Positions 14,798-22,844 of a DNA stretch of 64,000 bases are shown piece by piece. The notes under the pieces were generated by a model. That model was not told the DNA's origin, did not search any database, and worked only from the letters and a program-made list of their open reading frames with translations. The position numbers and the translations under genes are program-made. Position 1 is the stretch's first letter. The number at the start of each line of letters is the position of its first letter. This DNA comes from Azohydromonas aeria (lineage in GTDB: Bacteria > Pseudomonadota > Gammaproteobacteria > Burkholderiales > Burkholderiaceae_C), in NCBI RefSeq assembly GCF_009760915.1, contig NZ_VIDQ01000015.1, forward strand, positions 1 through 64,000, read 5' to 3'.

Positions 14798-15499
14798 ATG
14801 GCCGAATCCGCACCTGACACCGCTTCCGCCGCTGCTGCCGTCGTAGCGGCGCCCCGCCCCGTGGCGGCGCCGCTGGCCCAGCGGCCGCTCTACCAGGAGG
14901 TGGCGGAGCGCCTGCGCGAGCAGATCTTCAACCGCGAGCTGGAGCCCGGGAGCTGGATCGACGAGCAGAAGCTCACGGCGGCGCTGGGCATCAGCCGCAC
15001 GCCGCTGCGCGAGGCGCTGAAGGTGCTGGCGGTGGAGGGGCTGGTGACGATGAAGCTGCGCCGCGGTGCCTACGTCACCGAGATGTCGCGCGACGACGTG
15101 TCGCAGGTGTACCACCTGCTGGGCGTGCTGGAGAGCGATGCCGCGGCCGACGTGGCGCGCCGCGCCAGCGACGCGGAGCTGGCCGAGCTGGGCAAGTTGC
15201 ACGAGCAACTGGAGGCGCAGGTGCAGCAGCGCGACGCGTTCTTCGCCACCAACGAGGAGTTCCATGCGCGGCTACTGCAGATCTCGGGCAACCGTTGGCG
15301 CAGCCAGATCGTGGTCGACCTGCGCAAGGTCATGAAGCTCAACCGGCACCACTCGCTGTTCCGCCAGGGCCGGGTGGAGGAGTCGCTGGCCGAGCACCGC
15401 GCGCTGGTGCGCGCGCTGCAGGCGCGCGACGCCGAGAAGGCGCAGGCTTTGATGCGCCAGCACTTCGACAACGGGCTGGCGGCGGCGTCAGGGGGGTAG
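14798..15499 (+). CDS. GntR-family regulator (FCD type)
   Basis: The 233-residue protein has an N-terminal winged helix (about residues 28-95; YQEVAERLREQI, then LGISRTPLREALKVLAVEGLV) and a C-terminal all-helical FCD ligand domain with the acidic and His positions expected for metal binding (NEEFHARLL; EHRALVRAL). It is divergent from mcmA, so it probably controls the propionyl-CoA/methylmalonyl-CoA genes, with an acyl-CoA, acid or related metabolite as effector. Its N-terminus has an Ala/Pro-rich tail of about 25 residues with no assigned role. Confidence 0.9.
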   Translation: MAESAPDTASAAAAVVAAPRPVAAPLAQRPLYQEVAERLREQIFNRELEPGSWIDEQKLTAALGISRTPLREALKVLAVEGLVTMKLRRGAYVTEMSRDDVSQVYHLLGVLESDAAADVARRASDAELAELGKLHEQLEAQVQQRDAFFATNEEFHARLLQISGNRWRSQIVVDLRKVMKLNRHHSLFRQGRVEESLAEHRALVRALQARDAEKAQALMRQHFDNGLAAASGG

Positions 15500-15568
15500 G
15501 GCGCGGGGCGCCCCTGGTGAAAGTCGAAGACGTGCCAGCGGGTAGCTGACGCGTTTCGCCTGCTGCTT

Positions 15569-15718
15569 CGTCATCCCCGCGCAGGCGGGGATCCCGGCGG
15601 TCCCCAAGCAGCCGATGGCTGACGCGGCTGCATGCCCAGGTTTGGACATTGGTGCGCCTGCATCATTGCTTGCGCTGGAGTTGGGGCCGCCTGGATTCCC
15701 GCCTTCGCGGGAATGACG
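15569..15718. repeat. Inverted pair of a second palindromic repeat family
   Basis: CGTCATCCCCGCGCAGGCGG at the left faces CCGCCTTCGCGGGAATGACG at the right; each is itself an imperfect palindrome and the two are inverted copies about 120 bp apart. Translated, one strand reads VIPAKAGIQ, a peptide often seen in over-called genes of proteobacteria. The pair lies between the GntR gene and the TRAP receptor gene, which converge here. Confidence 0.75.
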
Positions 15719-15773
15719 GCATTGGTGGATGGAGCAGGCCAGTCTCCGGCTGGCCGCCCCAACTGTCTTCAGA

Positions 15774-16787
15774 TCAAGCCAGCTTCCCCACCGCCCGCTC
15801 CAGGATCGCCCAGGCCTCGTCGCCGAACTTGCCCTTCCACTCGCCGTAGAAGTTGGCCTTGCGCAGCTGCTCGCGGAAGGTGTCCACCTTGGGGCTGTTG
15901 AAGGCCAGGCCGCGGTCGGCCAGGTTCTTCTGCAGCGAGGCGTTGAGCGCGGCCACGTCGGCGCGCTGGTTCATGCCCGCGGCGTTGATGTGCTTGGCCA
16001 CGATGGCGCGCAGGTCCGCCGGCAGCCGCTCCCAGGCGCGGCGGTTGGCCAGGAACCAGTAGCCGTCCCACATGTGGTTGGTCATCGAGCAGTACTTCTG
16101 CACCTCGTAGAGCTTGGCCGTCTCGATCACGGCCAGCGGGTTCTCCTGGCCTTCCACCACCTTGGTCTGCAGCGCCGAGTAGGTCTCGGCGAAGTTGATC
16201 GACGTGGGCGCCGCGCCGAAGGCCTTGAACAGCGAGGTCCACATCGGCGACACCGGCACGCGGATCTTGAAGTTGGCCAGGTCGGCGGCCGTGTTGATCG
16301 GCTTGGTCGAGGTCGTGATCTGGCGGAAGCCGTTGTCCCAGATGCGCTCCATCGGCACCAGGCCCGCCTTCTCGATCTGCGCGCGCACGTGGGCGCCGAG
16401 CTCGCCGTCCAGGGCCTTCCACACCGAGGCGTAGTCGGGGAAGGCGAAGCCCACGCCGGTGATGGCCGCGCCCGGCACCAGCGTCGAGAGGATCAGCCCC
16501 GAGAGCGTGAAGAACTCGACGCCGCCCGAGCGCAGCTGGCTGAGCACGTCGGTGTCGCTGCCGAGCTGGTTGAAGGGGAAGACCTGGATCTCGACCCGGC
16601 CCTTGGTCTCTTCCAGGATCGCCGCGGCCATCTCGCGCGCGCGCGCGTTCATCGGATGCGTGGCCGGCAGGTTGTTGGCGTACTTGTAGGTGAACTCGGC
16701 CTTGGCGTAGGCCGGGCGCAGCGCGCCGGCGCCCAGCACGGAAGCAGCGGCGGCGCTGCGCAGCACGGTACGGCGGGAAAGGGTCAT
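15774..16787 (-). CDS. TRAP transporter solute receptor (DctP family), Tat-exported
   Basis: The 337-residue periplasmic receptor has a twin-arginine signal (SRRTVLR followed by an Ala-rich stretch to about residue 28). The mature part is DctP-like: NNLPATHPMNARAREM, a central helix region with KIRVPVSPMW holding the carboxylate-binding Arg, and VVEGQENPLAVI. The ligand should be an organic acid but cannot be named. No dctQ or dctM membrane genes are near, so the permease must be elsewhere. An SDR gene lies 118 bp upstream on the same strand and may act on the same substrate. Confidence 0.9.
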   Translation of the reverse strand: MTLSRRTVLRSAAAASVLGAGALRPAYAKAEFTYKYANNLPATHPMNARAREMAAAILEETKGRVEIQVFPFNQLGSDTDVLSQLRSGGVEFFTLSGLILSTLVPGAAITGVGFAFPDYASVWKALDGELGAHVRAQIEKAGLVPMERIWDNGFRQITTSTKPINTAADLANFKIRVPVSPMWTSLFKAFGAAPTSINFAETYSALQTKVVEGQENPLAVIETAKLYEVQKYCSMTNHMWDGYWFLANRRAWERLPADLRAIVAKHINAAGMNQRADVAALNASLQKNLADRGLAFNSPKVDTFREQLRKANFYGEWKGKFGDEAWAILERAVGKLA

Positions 16788-16905
16788 TGCTTGTCTCTGG
16801 TGCAGGTTGCGGATCGGGAGTCTGTGCTCCCTGGTGGAAGGGCGGCCGCGCGCCTTGCGCGCCTCGGCCGCCGGGAACTGTACAGGCCCGGCGGACGCCT
16901 TCGCC

Positions 16906-17715
16906 TCAGCCTTGCTGCTGGCCTTCCTCGGCCAGGCGCCGGCGCAGCGTGGGGATGCCCACGCCCGAGGCGTCGAAGCCGCCGTCCACCGCCAGGTACT
17001 GGCCGTTGACGAAGCTGGCCTGCGCGCTGCACAGGAAGCCCACCGCGTCGGCGATCTCCTCGACCGTGCCGTAGCGGCCCTGCGGGATGGTGTCGTAGTA
17101 GTCGCTGCGGATGGCCACGCTGTGCACGAGCTTGGCCATCTCGGTCTCGACCGGGCCGGGGCACACGGCGTTGACGCGGATGCCCACGTTGCCCAGCTCC
17201 ACCGCGAGCTGCTTGGTGAAGTGCACCAGCGCGGCCTTGCTGGTGCCGTAGGCCACGCGCAGCGTGCTGGCGCGCAGCGCGGAGATGGAGGCGATGTTGA
17301 CGATGGCGCCGCCCTGCTGCCGCGACATCAGCGGCACGAAGGCCTGCGCGCACAGGAAGGCGCCGTCGAGGTTGGTGGACATCACCTCGCGCCACTCGGC
17401 GAACGAGGTCTGCAGCACCGGCTTGAACACGGCCACGCCGGCATTGTTGACCAGCGCATCGACCCGGCCGAAGCGCGCCTGCACGGCCGCCGCTGCCGTG
17501 GCGACCTGCTCGGGCACCGACACGTCGGCATGCACGGCCAGCACGTCCCCGGGGCGGCCGATGGTGGCCACGGCGGCGTCGAGCGTGGCGGCGTCGCGGT
17601 CGATCAGGGCGACCCGGTAACCATGGGCCAGGAACCACTGGCCGATGCCCAGGCCGATCCCGCGCGCGCCGCCGGTGACCACGGCCACGGGCAGGTTCCT
17701 GTTGTCGTTCGACAT
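16906..17715 (-). CDS. Short-chain dehydrogenase/reductase
   Basis: This 269-residue NAD(P)-dependent oxidoreductase has the cofactor motif TGGARGIGLG near the N-terminus, NNAGV, and the catalytic Y156xxxK160 (YGTSK) with the preceding Ser in IASIS. An aspartate after the second strand (LIDRD) suggests NAD preference. The ATG at 17715 follows GGAGACGAGG; another ATG lies 12 bases upstream, and the longer frame has no support. It precedes the TRAP receptor gene on the same strand, which suggests uptake and oxidation of a hydroxy- or keto-acid or polyol. Confidence 0.88.
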   Translation of the reverse strand: MSNDNRNLPVAVVTGGARGIGLGIGQWFLAHGYRVALIDRDAATLDAAVATIGRPGDVLAVHADVSVPEQVATAAAAVQARFGRVDALVNNAGVAVFKPVLQTSFAEWREVMSTNLDGAFLCAQAFVPLMSRQQGGAIVNIASISALRASTLRVAYGTSKAALVHFTKQLAVELGNVGIRVNAVCPGPVETEMAKLVHSVAIRSDYYDTIPQGRYGTVEEIADAVGFLCSAQASFVNGQYLAVDGGFDASGVGIPTLRRRLAEEGQQQG

Positions 17716-17728
17716 CCTCGTCTCCATG

Positions 17729-17761
17729 AAAAGTGAAGGGCGCCCATGACTTCGGGCGCCC
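17729..17761 (-). terminator. Probable terminator after the TIR gene
   Basis: Two 8-bp arms, GGGCGCCC at 17738-17745 and 17754-17761, form a perfect hairpin with an 8-base loop. Read on the minus strand it is followed by TTCACTTTTC. It lies between the TIR gene and the SDR gene, so the two are probably separate transcripts. Confidence 0.6.
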
Positions 17762-17870
17762 GTTGTTGTTGCCTGGAGATTGTCGGACAGCGGCGGTGGC
17801 GCGCCGGCGGCCCGGGCCGCCGGCATGTCCAAGGCGTGGGCCGGATGCGGCGTCACGCGGGCGCGCAGGC

Positions 17871-19196
17871 TCAATCCAAGAAGTGCACGTCTACCACGTC
17901 CTCCATGGACTTGCCGAATTGGCGCGTGGCCAGGGCCAGCCAGCGGCCATTGTTGGCGCGTAGCGTTTTCAGCAGCGGCGCCAGGGACGCCGCGTCCACG
18001 CCGGCGCCGTCACGCAGCGAGTGCATGACGCCCAGCCACTCGGTGGTCATGGCATCGATGTCGCCATGGCGGCTGCGGTCGAACAGGCGGTAGAACGCGT
18101 CCACGCCGCCCAGGTCGGTCTGCGACAGCTCCTTCTGCAGCCGCTCGTAGTAGGCGACGAGTTCCTGGGAGATCGCCACGCAGCGCTCAGCCGTCGGGAA
18201 CCGGAACAGCACCTCCTGGAAGCGCGGCTCGATGAACTCCCAGCGCGCCTGGAACAGCGAGCGCATGAGGACGACCAGCGACTGCAGCTCCTTGGGCATG
18301 TTGAGTGGCAGCGGCCAGTTCAGCACCGGGCGCAGCCAGTTCTCCTGCATCGTCACGAAGATCAGCACGATCTGGCGCAGCACGCCGTCCACGCTCTCGG
18401 TGCGCGTGATGACGGGCAGGTACATGCCCGCGTGGGCGCGAAACGGCGACAGCGACGGCGGCAGCACGCCGTTGGCCAGCTTGTACAGCGCGGCCTCCAG
18501 TTCCAGCGGCCACTCGACGTTGGGGCCCAGCGCCTGGCGCAGCATCGACCAGCGGATCTGCGTGCTGTCGTCCAGCCCCAGCAGGCTCAGTCCATCGGCA
18601 TTGCCCTGCACTTCCGTCCTCTCGGCGTCGAGCTTGTCGCCGTCCTGGCGCACGGAGATGACGATGCGCCGCTCGTAGAGCTGCTCGCGTACCCGCGCGT
18701 CCGCGAAGGCCTTGGCCAGGCTCGCGGCCACACCGCGAGCCTTGGCATGGATTGCGCTGTCGAGCGCCCCGATCTCCGGGTTCAGGGGTTCGCTGTTGCT
18801 GAACTGGCCGGTGACGAAGAGCTCTTCCAGGAACTTCATCAGCTCCGTCTCGTCAGCCCTGTACGCCTGGTAAGGCCGAAACGCCGGCGGCGGCTGCTCG
18901 ATGTTGGTGTTCTTGATGCACACGACGTGATGACCCGAGCCGTAGAAGCGGCCCAGCTCGTAGTTGCACCAGCCCAGGTCCATGCCGGCGTGCGGGTACA
19001 ACAACACGAACACGTCCGAAGAGCGTGCGTTCTCGTCGATCCACTTGCGCCAGTCCACGGCCCCGGCCATGCCCTTGCTGAAGCTGATCTCAAGCCGCTT
19101 GTCCCGGTCCAGCGATTGCAACGCATTCGTCAAGCGGCTGGCGATGTCTGCGTACTTGGAGCTGTGGCTGATGAAGAGCTTGAGCTTGTCGGCCAT
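17871..19196 (-). CDS. TIR-domain protein with unknown C-terminal domain
   Basis: Residues 1 to about 140 form a TIR domain: KLKLFISHSSKYADIASRL at the first strand, the WIDENARSSDVFVLLYP region, and GWCNYELGRFYG, where E80 is at the position of the catalytic glutamate of NAD-cleaving TIR enzymes. Residues 141-441 match nothing I recognise; they are helical and mixed, with no transmembrane segment. Bacterial TIR proteins often act in phage defence by destroying NAD or making signal nucleotides, but some act in other roles. The start has AAGGAG six bases upstream. The gene stands alone and lies beside a degenerate recombinase gene. Its base composition looks lower in GC than its neighbours, which hints at transfer. 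Confidence 0.85.
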   Translation of the reverse strand: MADKLKLFISHSSKYADIASRLTNALQSLDRDKRLEISFSKGMAGAVDWRKWIDENARSSDVFVLLYPHAGMDLGWCNYELGRFYGSGHHVVCIKNTNIEQPPPAFRPYQAYRADETELMKFLEELFVTGQFSNSEPLNPEIGALDSAIHAKARGVAASLAKAFADARVREQLYERRIVISVRQDGDKLDAERTEVQGNADGLSLLGLDDSTQIRWSMLRQALGPNVEWPLELEAALYKLANGVLPPSLSPFRAHAGMYLPVITRTESVDGVLRQIVLIFVTMQENWLRPVLNWPLPLNMPKELQSLVVLMRSLFQARWEFIEPRFQEVLFRFPTAERCVAISQELVAYYERLQKELSQTDLGGVDAFYRLFDRSRHGDIDAMTTEWLGVMHSLRDGAGVDAASLAPLLKTLRANNGRWLALATRQFGKSMEDVVDVHFLD

Positions 19197-19291
19197 GGCG
19201 AACTCCTTCATGCCTGCGTCATGCGGCGAAAAGTCTAGGTCGCCCGTTGTGCGACCGACAGGGCCACGCAAGTGACTTTTGTGGCTGGCGC

Positions 19292-20287
19292 TCAGGCCAG
19301 CTCCACCGGGGCGGCCAGGATGCGCCGGTAGCGCTCCATCATGGCCGGGTCGCTCAGGCCCAGCCAGCGCGCCACCTCCACCGCCGGCTTGCCGCGGCGC
19401 AGCTGGCGCAGCGCGAAGGTGTGGCGCAGCCGGTAGCTGCCGCCCTCGACGTCCTCGATGCCTGCGGCCAGCAGCACCCCACGCGCGGCCGTGTACTGCG
19501 CCACCTTGCCCCAGGGCTTGCCGGCAGACTTGGTGGAGGGAAAGCACATCGGCCCGGGGATACGCTGTTGCGCGCGCACCTGCAGCCACGCCGCCAGCAG
19601 CCGCGCCGCCCATGGGGCGATGGGCGTCTCGCGCGCGGGCGAGTTGCCGTTGCCCGGCAGCCGCAGCTTCCAGGGCAAGCCGGCGACGTGTCCGCCCTCG
19701 GCGACGACGCCGTCGAGCGTGAGCGCGCGCACGTCGCCGGGCGTGAGCCCGGCGCCCAGCATCAAGGCGACGGAGGCGCGGTTGCGCAGCTCCTGCCAGT
19801 AGCCGGCCGCGCCCGGGCGCGGGCGGCTGTCGCACAGGTGCACGACCAGCCGCCGGGCCTCGGTCGCCGAGAGCACGTCGGGCAGCGGGTCGCGGCCGTG
19901 CGAGCCGGCGAAGCGCACCTCGGCGCGCGAGGCGATGAGCTGCGTCGCGGCCCGGTTGGCCGGCAGCCCGTGCGCCAGGCGGCGGTGCTCCATCACGCGC
20001 TCGACCAGGCGCAGCAGGCGCAGCGCGTAGCGCGAGGTCAGCTCGTCGAAGCCGCCGCGCGAGGCGATGTAGGCCTCCAGGTCCGGGGCCGTGATGTCGT
20101 CGAGCGCGATGCCGCGGCCCACGCACCACTGCGCCAGCGCCGACCACATGTGCTCGTACACGGAGGCCGAGGAGTCGCGCCGCACCTGGCCGGCCTGCGC
20201 GCTGGCGCGCAGCCAGTCGTCCAGGGCGCGCTGGAAGGCCAGCGGGCCGGCGGCTTGGGGGCTGTCCTCGAACAGGTCCAGGTTCAT
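19292..20287 (-). CDS. Tyrosine recombinase-like protein with degraded active site
   Basis: The 331-residue protein has the two-part layout of a phage-type integrase: an N-terminal SAM-like core-binding region (YEHMWSALAQWC...YIASRG) and a C-terminal catalytic fold. By eye against XerD, box I AGLTPGDVRAL has Thr for the first catalytic Arg; box II SYRLRHTF keeps R288 but has Tyr for His; box III WLGLSDPAMMERY has Leu for His and keeps the nucleophile-position Y320. It therefore may bind DNA without recombining it, or use unusual residues. It is next to the TIR gene on the same strand. No attachment site was recognised. Confidence 0.8.
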   Translation of the reverse strand: MNLDLFEDSPQAAGPLAFQRALDDWLRASAQAGQVRRDSSASVYEHMWSALAQWCVGRGIALDDITAPDLEAYIASRGGFDELTSRYALRLLRLVERVMEHRRLAHGLPANRAATQLIASRAEVRFAGSHGRDPLPDVLSATEARRLVVHLCDSRPRPGAAGYWQELRNRASVALMLGAGLTPGDVRALTLDGVVAEGGHVAGLPWKLRLPGNGNSPARETPIAPWAARLLAAWLQVRAQQRIPGPMCFPSTKSAGKPWGKVAQYTAARGVLLAAGIEDVEGGSYRLRHTFALRQLRRGKPAVEVARWLGLSDPAMMERYRRILAAPVELA

Positions 20288-20445
20288 GGCGGTGGGATCG
20301 TGGGAGCGGGCACGCGGTGCCGTCGGGATTCGGGCGGGCGCCGATTCTAGGCAGCGCCGCCAAGGCCCCGGGCGCCGTCAGCCGGGCGGCATGGTCACGG
20401 TGGCAGACTGGCGGCCACGACAAGGCGCGAGGCGCGCAAGAGACC

Positions 20446-20823
20446 ATGGAGCTGCTCTACCTGACCTTCGATTTCAGCGAGGCCGACGACGGCAGCGGCA
20501 GCTTCGATGCCATGGCCTCGGTGCCGCCGCGCGCGCTGCCGGCGCTGGAGGCGGAGATCGCGCGGGTGCTGGACTGGGCCTATGCGACCTTTCCCGACGC
20601 GGGCCCCGGCCCGCTCGAAGACGGTTGCCTGTGGGACGTGGACCTGCAGGCCACCAGCGAGAGCAGCACCCAGCAGCGCGTGCGCTACTACCCCGGCGCG
20701 CACCGCTTCGAGCGCGAGAGCCTGGGCAGCCAGACGCTGCGCCACACCCTCACGCTCACGCTGGCCGGCCATGCCGACTTCTGCGCCGCGTTCCGCGAGG
20801 AGTTCCTGGCTTCGGATGAGTGA
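20446..20823 (+). CDS. Hypothetical protein
   Basis: I do not recognise this 125-residue protein. It is acidic and soluble-looking, with no signal peptide or membrane segment; it starts MELLYLTFDFSEADDG and has a beta-rich C-terminus (QTLRHTLTLTLAGH). The ATG at 20446 was chosen because the longer frame upstream overlaps the divergent promoter region of the recombinase-like gene. It is divergent from that gene and converges on the thioredoxin-like gene. Confidence 0.65.
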   Translation: MELLYLTFDFSEADDGSGSFDAMASVPPRALPALEAEIARVLDWAYATFPDAGPGPLEDGCLWDVDLQATSESSTQQRVRYYPGAHRFERESLGSQTLRHTLTLTLAGHADFCAAFREEFLASDE

Positions 20824-20844
20824 GCAGCCGGCGCCGCCGGCGCT

Positions 20845-21189
20845 TCAGTCCGCGCCGCCGGCCGGCGACCTGAACTGCTGCAGCGCCTGGCGGATCTCGG
20901 CCACGTTCTGCGGACGCACCAGGCGGGCGATCTCCTGCCCGTCCTGCAGCAGCACCAGCGTCGGCCACAGTTTTACTTTGTAGGACCGCCCGAGCGGGCG
21001 GCCCTTGCCGTCTTCCACGCGCAGGTGGCGCACCTCGGGCACGGCGTCCAGCGCCTGCGCGATGTCGGGCGTGGCCGCCACGCAGAAGCCGCACCAGTTC
21101 GTGCCGAATTCCAGCACCGTGGCGCCGGGCAGCGCGTCGACGTCGGCACGGGCGGGTTCGACGGCTGCGTAGTGGGGATTGAAGGCCAT
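20845..21189 (-). CDS. Thioredoxin-fold protein
   Basis: This 114-residue protein is close to classical thioredoxin size, with the redox motif W-C-G-F-C at 32-36 and the cis-proline region (KLWPTLVLLQDGQEI). It lacks a signal peptide and should act in the cytoplasm in thiol-disulfide exchange. The CGFC active site differs from the CGPC of thioredoxin and would shift its redox potential. It is divergent from a flavodoxin-like gene across about 90 bp. Confidence 0.9.
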   Translation of the reverse strand: MAFNPHYAAVEPARADVDALPGATVLEFGTNWCGFCVAATPDIAQALDAVPEVRHLRVEDGKGRPLGRSYKVKLWPTLVLLQDGQEIARLVRPQNVAEIRQALQQFRSPAGGAD

Positions 21190-21279
21190 GTCCGGGCGTG
21201 TGCAAGCGATGTACCTGTGCGCCAGTGTGCCGCGCCGCCGCCATCCACAATGGCCGGCCCGACCGTTCGCCGCCGTCCG

Positions 21280-21771
21280 ATGAAGACCCTGCTGATCGCC
21301 TACGCCTCCTTCACCGGCGGCACGCGCCAGATGGCCGAGGCGGCGGCCGAGGGCGCGCGCGAGGAAGGCGGCGTCGCGGTGCGGCTGCTGCCGGCGCCGC
21401 AGGCCACCCCGGAGGACCTGCTCGCCGCCGATGGCTTCGTGTTCGCCACGCCCGAGATGCTCGGCTCGATGGCCGGGCTCATGAAGGACCTGTTCGACCG
21501 CTGCTACTACCCGCTGCTGGAGCGGCTGCAGGGCCGGCCCTACGCGGCGCTGGTGTGCGCCGGCAGCGACGGCCAGGGTGCGGCGCGGCAGCTGGAGCGC
21601 ATCGCCACCGGCTGGCGGCTGAAAGCGGTGGCGCCGCCGTTCATTGCCTGCGTGCACGCGCAGACGCCTGACGCGATCCAGGCGCCGAAGCAGCTGGCAT
21701 CGGCCGACCTGGACGCCTGCCGCGAGTTGGGTGCCGCGCTGGCCGCGGGGCTGGCGCTGGGCGTGTTCTAG
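21280..21771 (+). CDS. Flavodoxin-like / NAD(P)H-dependent oxidoreductase-type protein
   Basis: The 163-residue protein has a flavodoxin fold: the FMN phosphate loop ASFTGGTRQMAE near the N-terminus, FATPEMLGSMAGLMKDLFDR in the second flavin loop region, and the strand ALVCAGSDGQGA. It probably binds FMN and passes electrons, or acts as a quinone or NADPH reductase of the WrbA/FMN-reductase type. An ATG 30 bases upstream (21250) is an equal alternative start. It overlaps the end of the convergent unknown gene by four bases (21768-21771). Confidence 0.8.
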   Translation: MKTLLIAYASFTGGTRQMAEAAAEGAREEGGVAVRLLPAPQATPEDLLAADGFVFATPEMLGSMAGLMKDLFDRCYYPLLERLQGRPYAALVCAGSDGQGAARQLERIATGWRLKAVAPPFIACVHAQTPDAIQAPKQLASADLDACRELGAALAAGLALGVF

Positions 21772-22844
21772 CTTCCCGAGAGCGCCTGCAGCGCCGCCAT
21801 CACCTGCGCCGTGTCGGCACGCGGCGCGTTGGCCTTGAGCGCGTCCAGCGCCAGCAGCGTGAGCTCGTACAGATCGCCGGCGGCCACCGGCACGGCGCAG
21901 CCGCGCCGGCCCTGGCCCACGCGCACCAGCACGCCGCCGGCCTGCCGGCGCAGCTCGAACCACTTGTCGTTGACCGGGCCGTGTCCCTGCGCCGCGAGTT
22001 GCGGCAGCAGGTTCAGCAGCACCGCGGCGAAACCCGGCAGCTCACGCGCGGTGAGCTGCACCGCGATCTTGTGCTCCCAGTCGTAGCGGCGCTCGCCCAG
22101 CGCCTGCGCCACTTCCAGGCGCAGCGTGTGGCAGCGCACCGGATCGTCGGTGCGCCAGCGGTCCTCCTCGACGCGCAGCGCGGCCTTGGCGCCATAGACG
22201 TGGTGGCCGCGCGGCAGCACGCGCGCGGGCTGCCCGGCGGCGGCTCCGGCGGCTCCGGCGGCGGGCGGCGGCGCGGGCGCGGGTGCTGGGGCAGGAGGCG
22301 GCGGCAGCGCATCGAAGGCCTCGTCCGGCGGCGGCCAGTCATCCTCATCGGGAATCGCGTCCTCGGGCGGCCATTCCGGCTCCCCTTCAGCGCGGCTGAA
22401 ACGTTCACGCGGCGCCACGGCGACGGGCACGGGCGCCGGTTCATCTGCCGATGCCGCGCCCAGGTGCGGGCGCAGCACCTCGACCACCGCCGCGTCGGGC
22501 AGGGCGCGCAGCGCGGCCAGCAGCGCGGGCGTGCCCATCGCCGCCTGCGCCGCCAGCAGCGCACCCACGTCGTCGCTCAGGCCCGCGGCGCGCAGCGCGG
22601 CGCGATGCTCCGGTCGGGCGCAGCGCACGAAGTCGGCCACCCGGTCCATCTGCGCCATGGTGTCGGTGCCCGACTGCAGCGCCATGCAGGCCTGGCGCAG
22701 CGCCTCGGCCTGCTCCGGGCGCAGCTGCGCCGCGGCCTCGCGCAGCGTCTCCACCGGCAGCAGCGGCAGCCCGCGCGCGCGCAGCACGCTGTGCAGCCAG
22801 CCGGGATTGAGCAGGGCGGCCCCGCCGCCCTGGACCACGTTCAC
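21768..22844 (-). CDS. Unknown protein coupled to a pseudo-recombinase
   Basis: I do not recognise this 358-residue protein. The N-terminal third is helical and Ala-rich (residues about 1-125). The middle is very acidic and then Pro/Ala-rich (EPEWPPEDAIPDEDDWPPPD and a long PAPAP run), a likely flexible linker. The C-terminal third (about 205-358) is an ordered domain containing YDWEHKIAVQLTARELPGF and KWFELRRQAGGVLVRVGQGR; its pattern of basic strands suggests nucleic-acid binding, perhaps like the ssDNA-binding Whirly/PC4 folds, but that is a guess. It starts with GTG inside the stop of the upstream gene (GTGA, 22841-22844), so the two proteins are probably made in a fixed ratio and work together. 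Confidence 0.8.
   Translation of the reverse strand: MNVVQGGGAALLNPGWLHSVLRARGLPLLPVETLREAAAQLRPEQAEALRQACMALQSGTDTMAQMDRVADFVRCARPEHRAALRAAGLSDDVGALLAAQAAMGTPALLAALRALPDAAVVEVLRPHLGAASADEPAPVPVAVAPRERFSRAEGEPEWPPEDAIPDEDDWPPPDEAFDALPPPPAPAPAPAPPPAAGAAGAAAGQPARVLPRGHHVYGAKAALRVEEDRWRTDDPVRCHTLRLEVAQALGERRYDWEHKIAVQLTARELPGFAAVLLNLLPQLAAQGHGPVNDKWFELRRQAGGVLVRVGQGRRGCAVPVAAGDLYELTLLALDALKANAPRADTAQVMAALQALSGS

Noticed and set aside
15571..15762. A small gene encoding a VIPAKAGIQ-containing peptide
   Set aside because: The peptide comes from a known type of intergenic repeat and is a common false gene call.
19197..20447. Extension of the TIR protein to 858 codons
   Set aside because: The added part is another frame of the recombinase-like gene; a ribosome site six bases before 19196 marks the TIR start.
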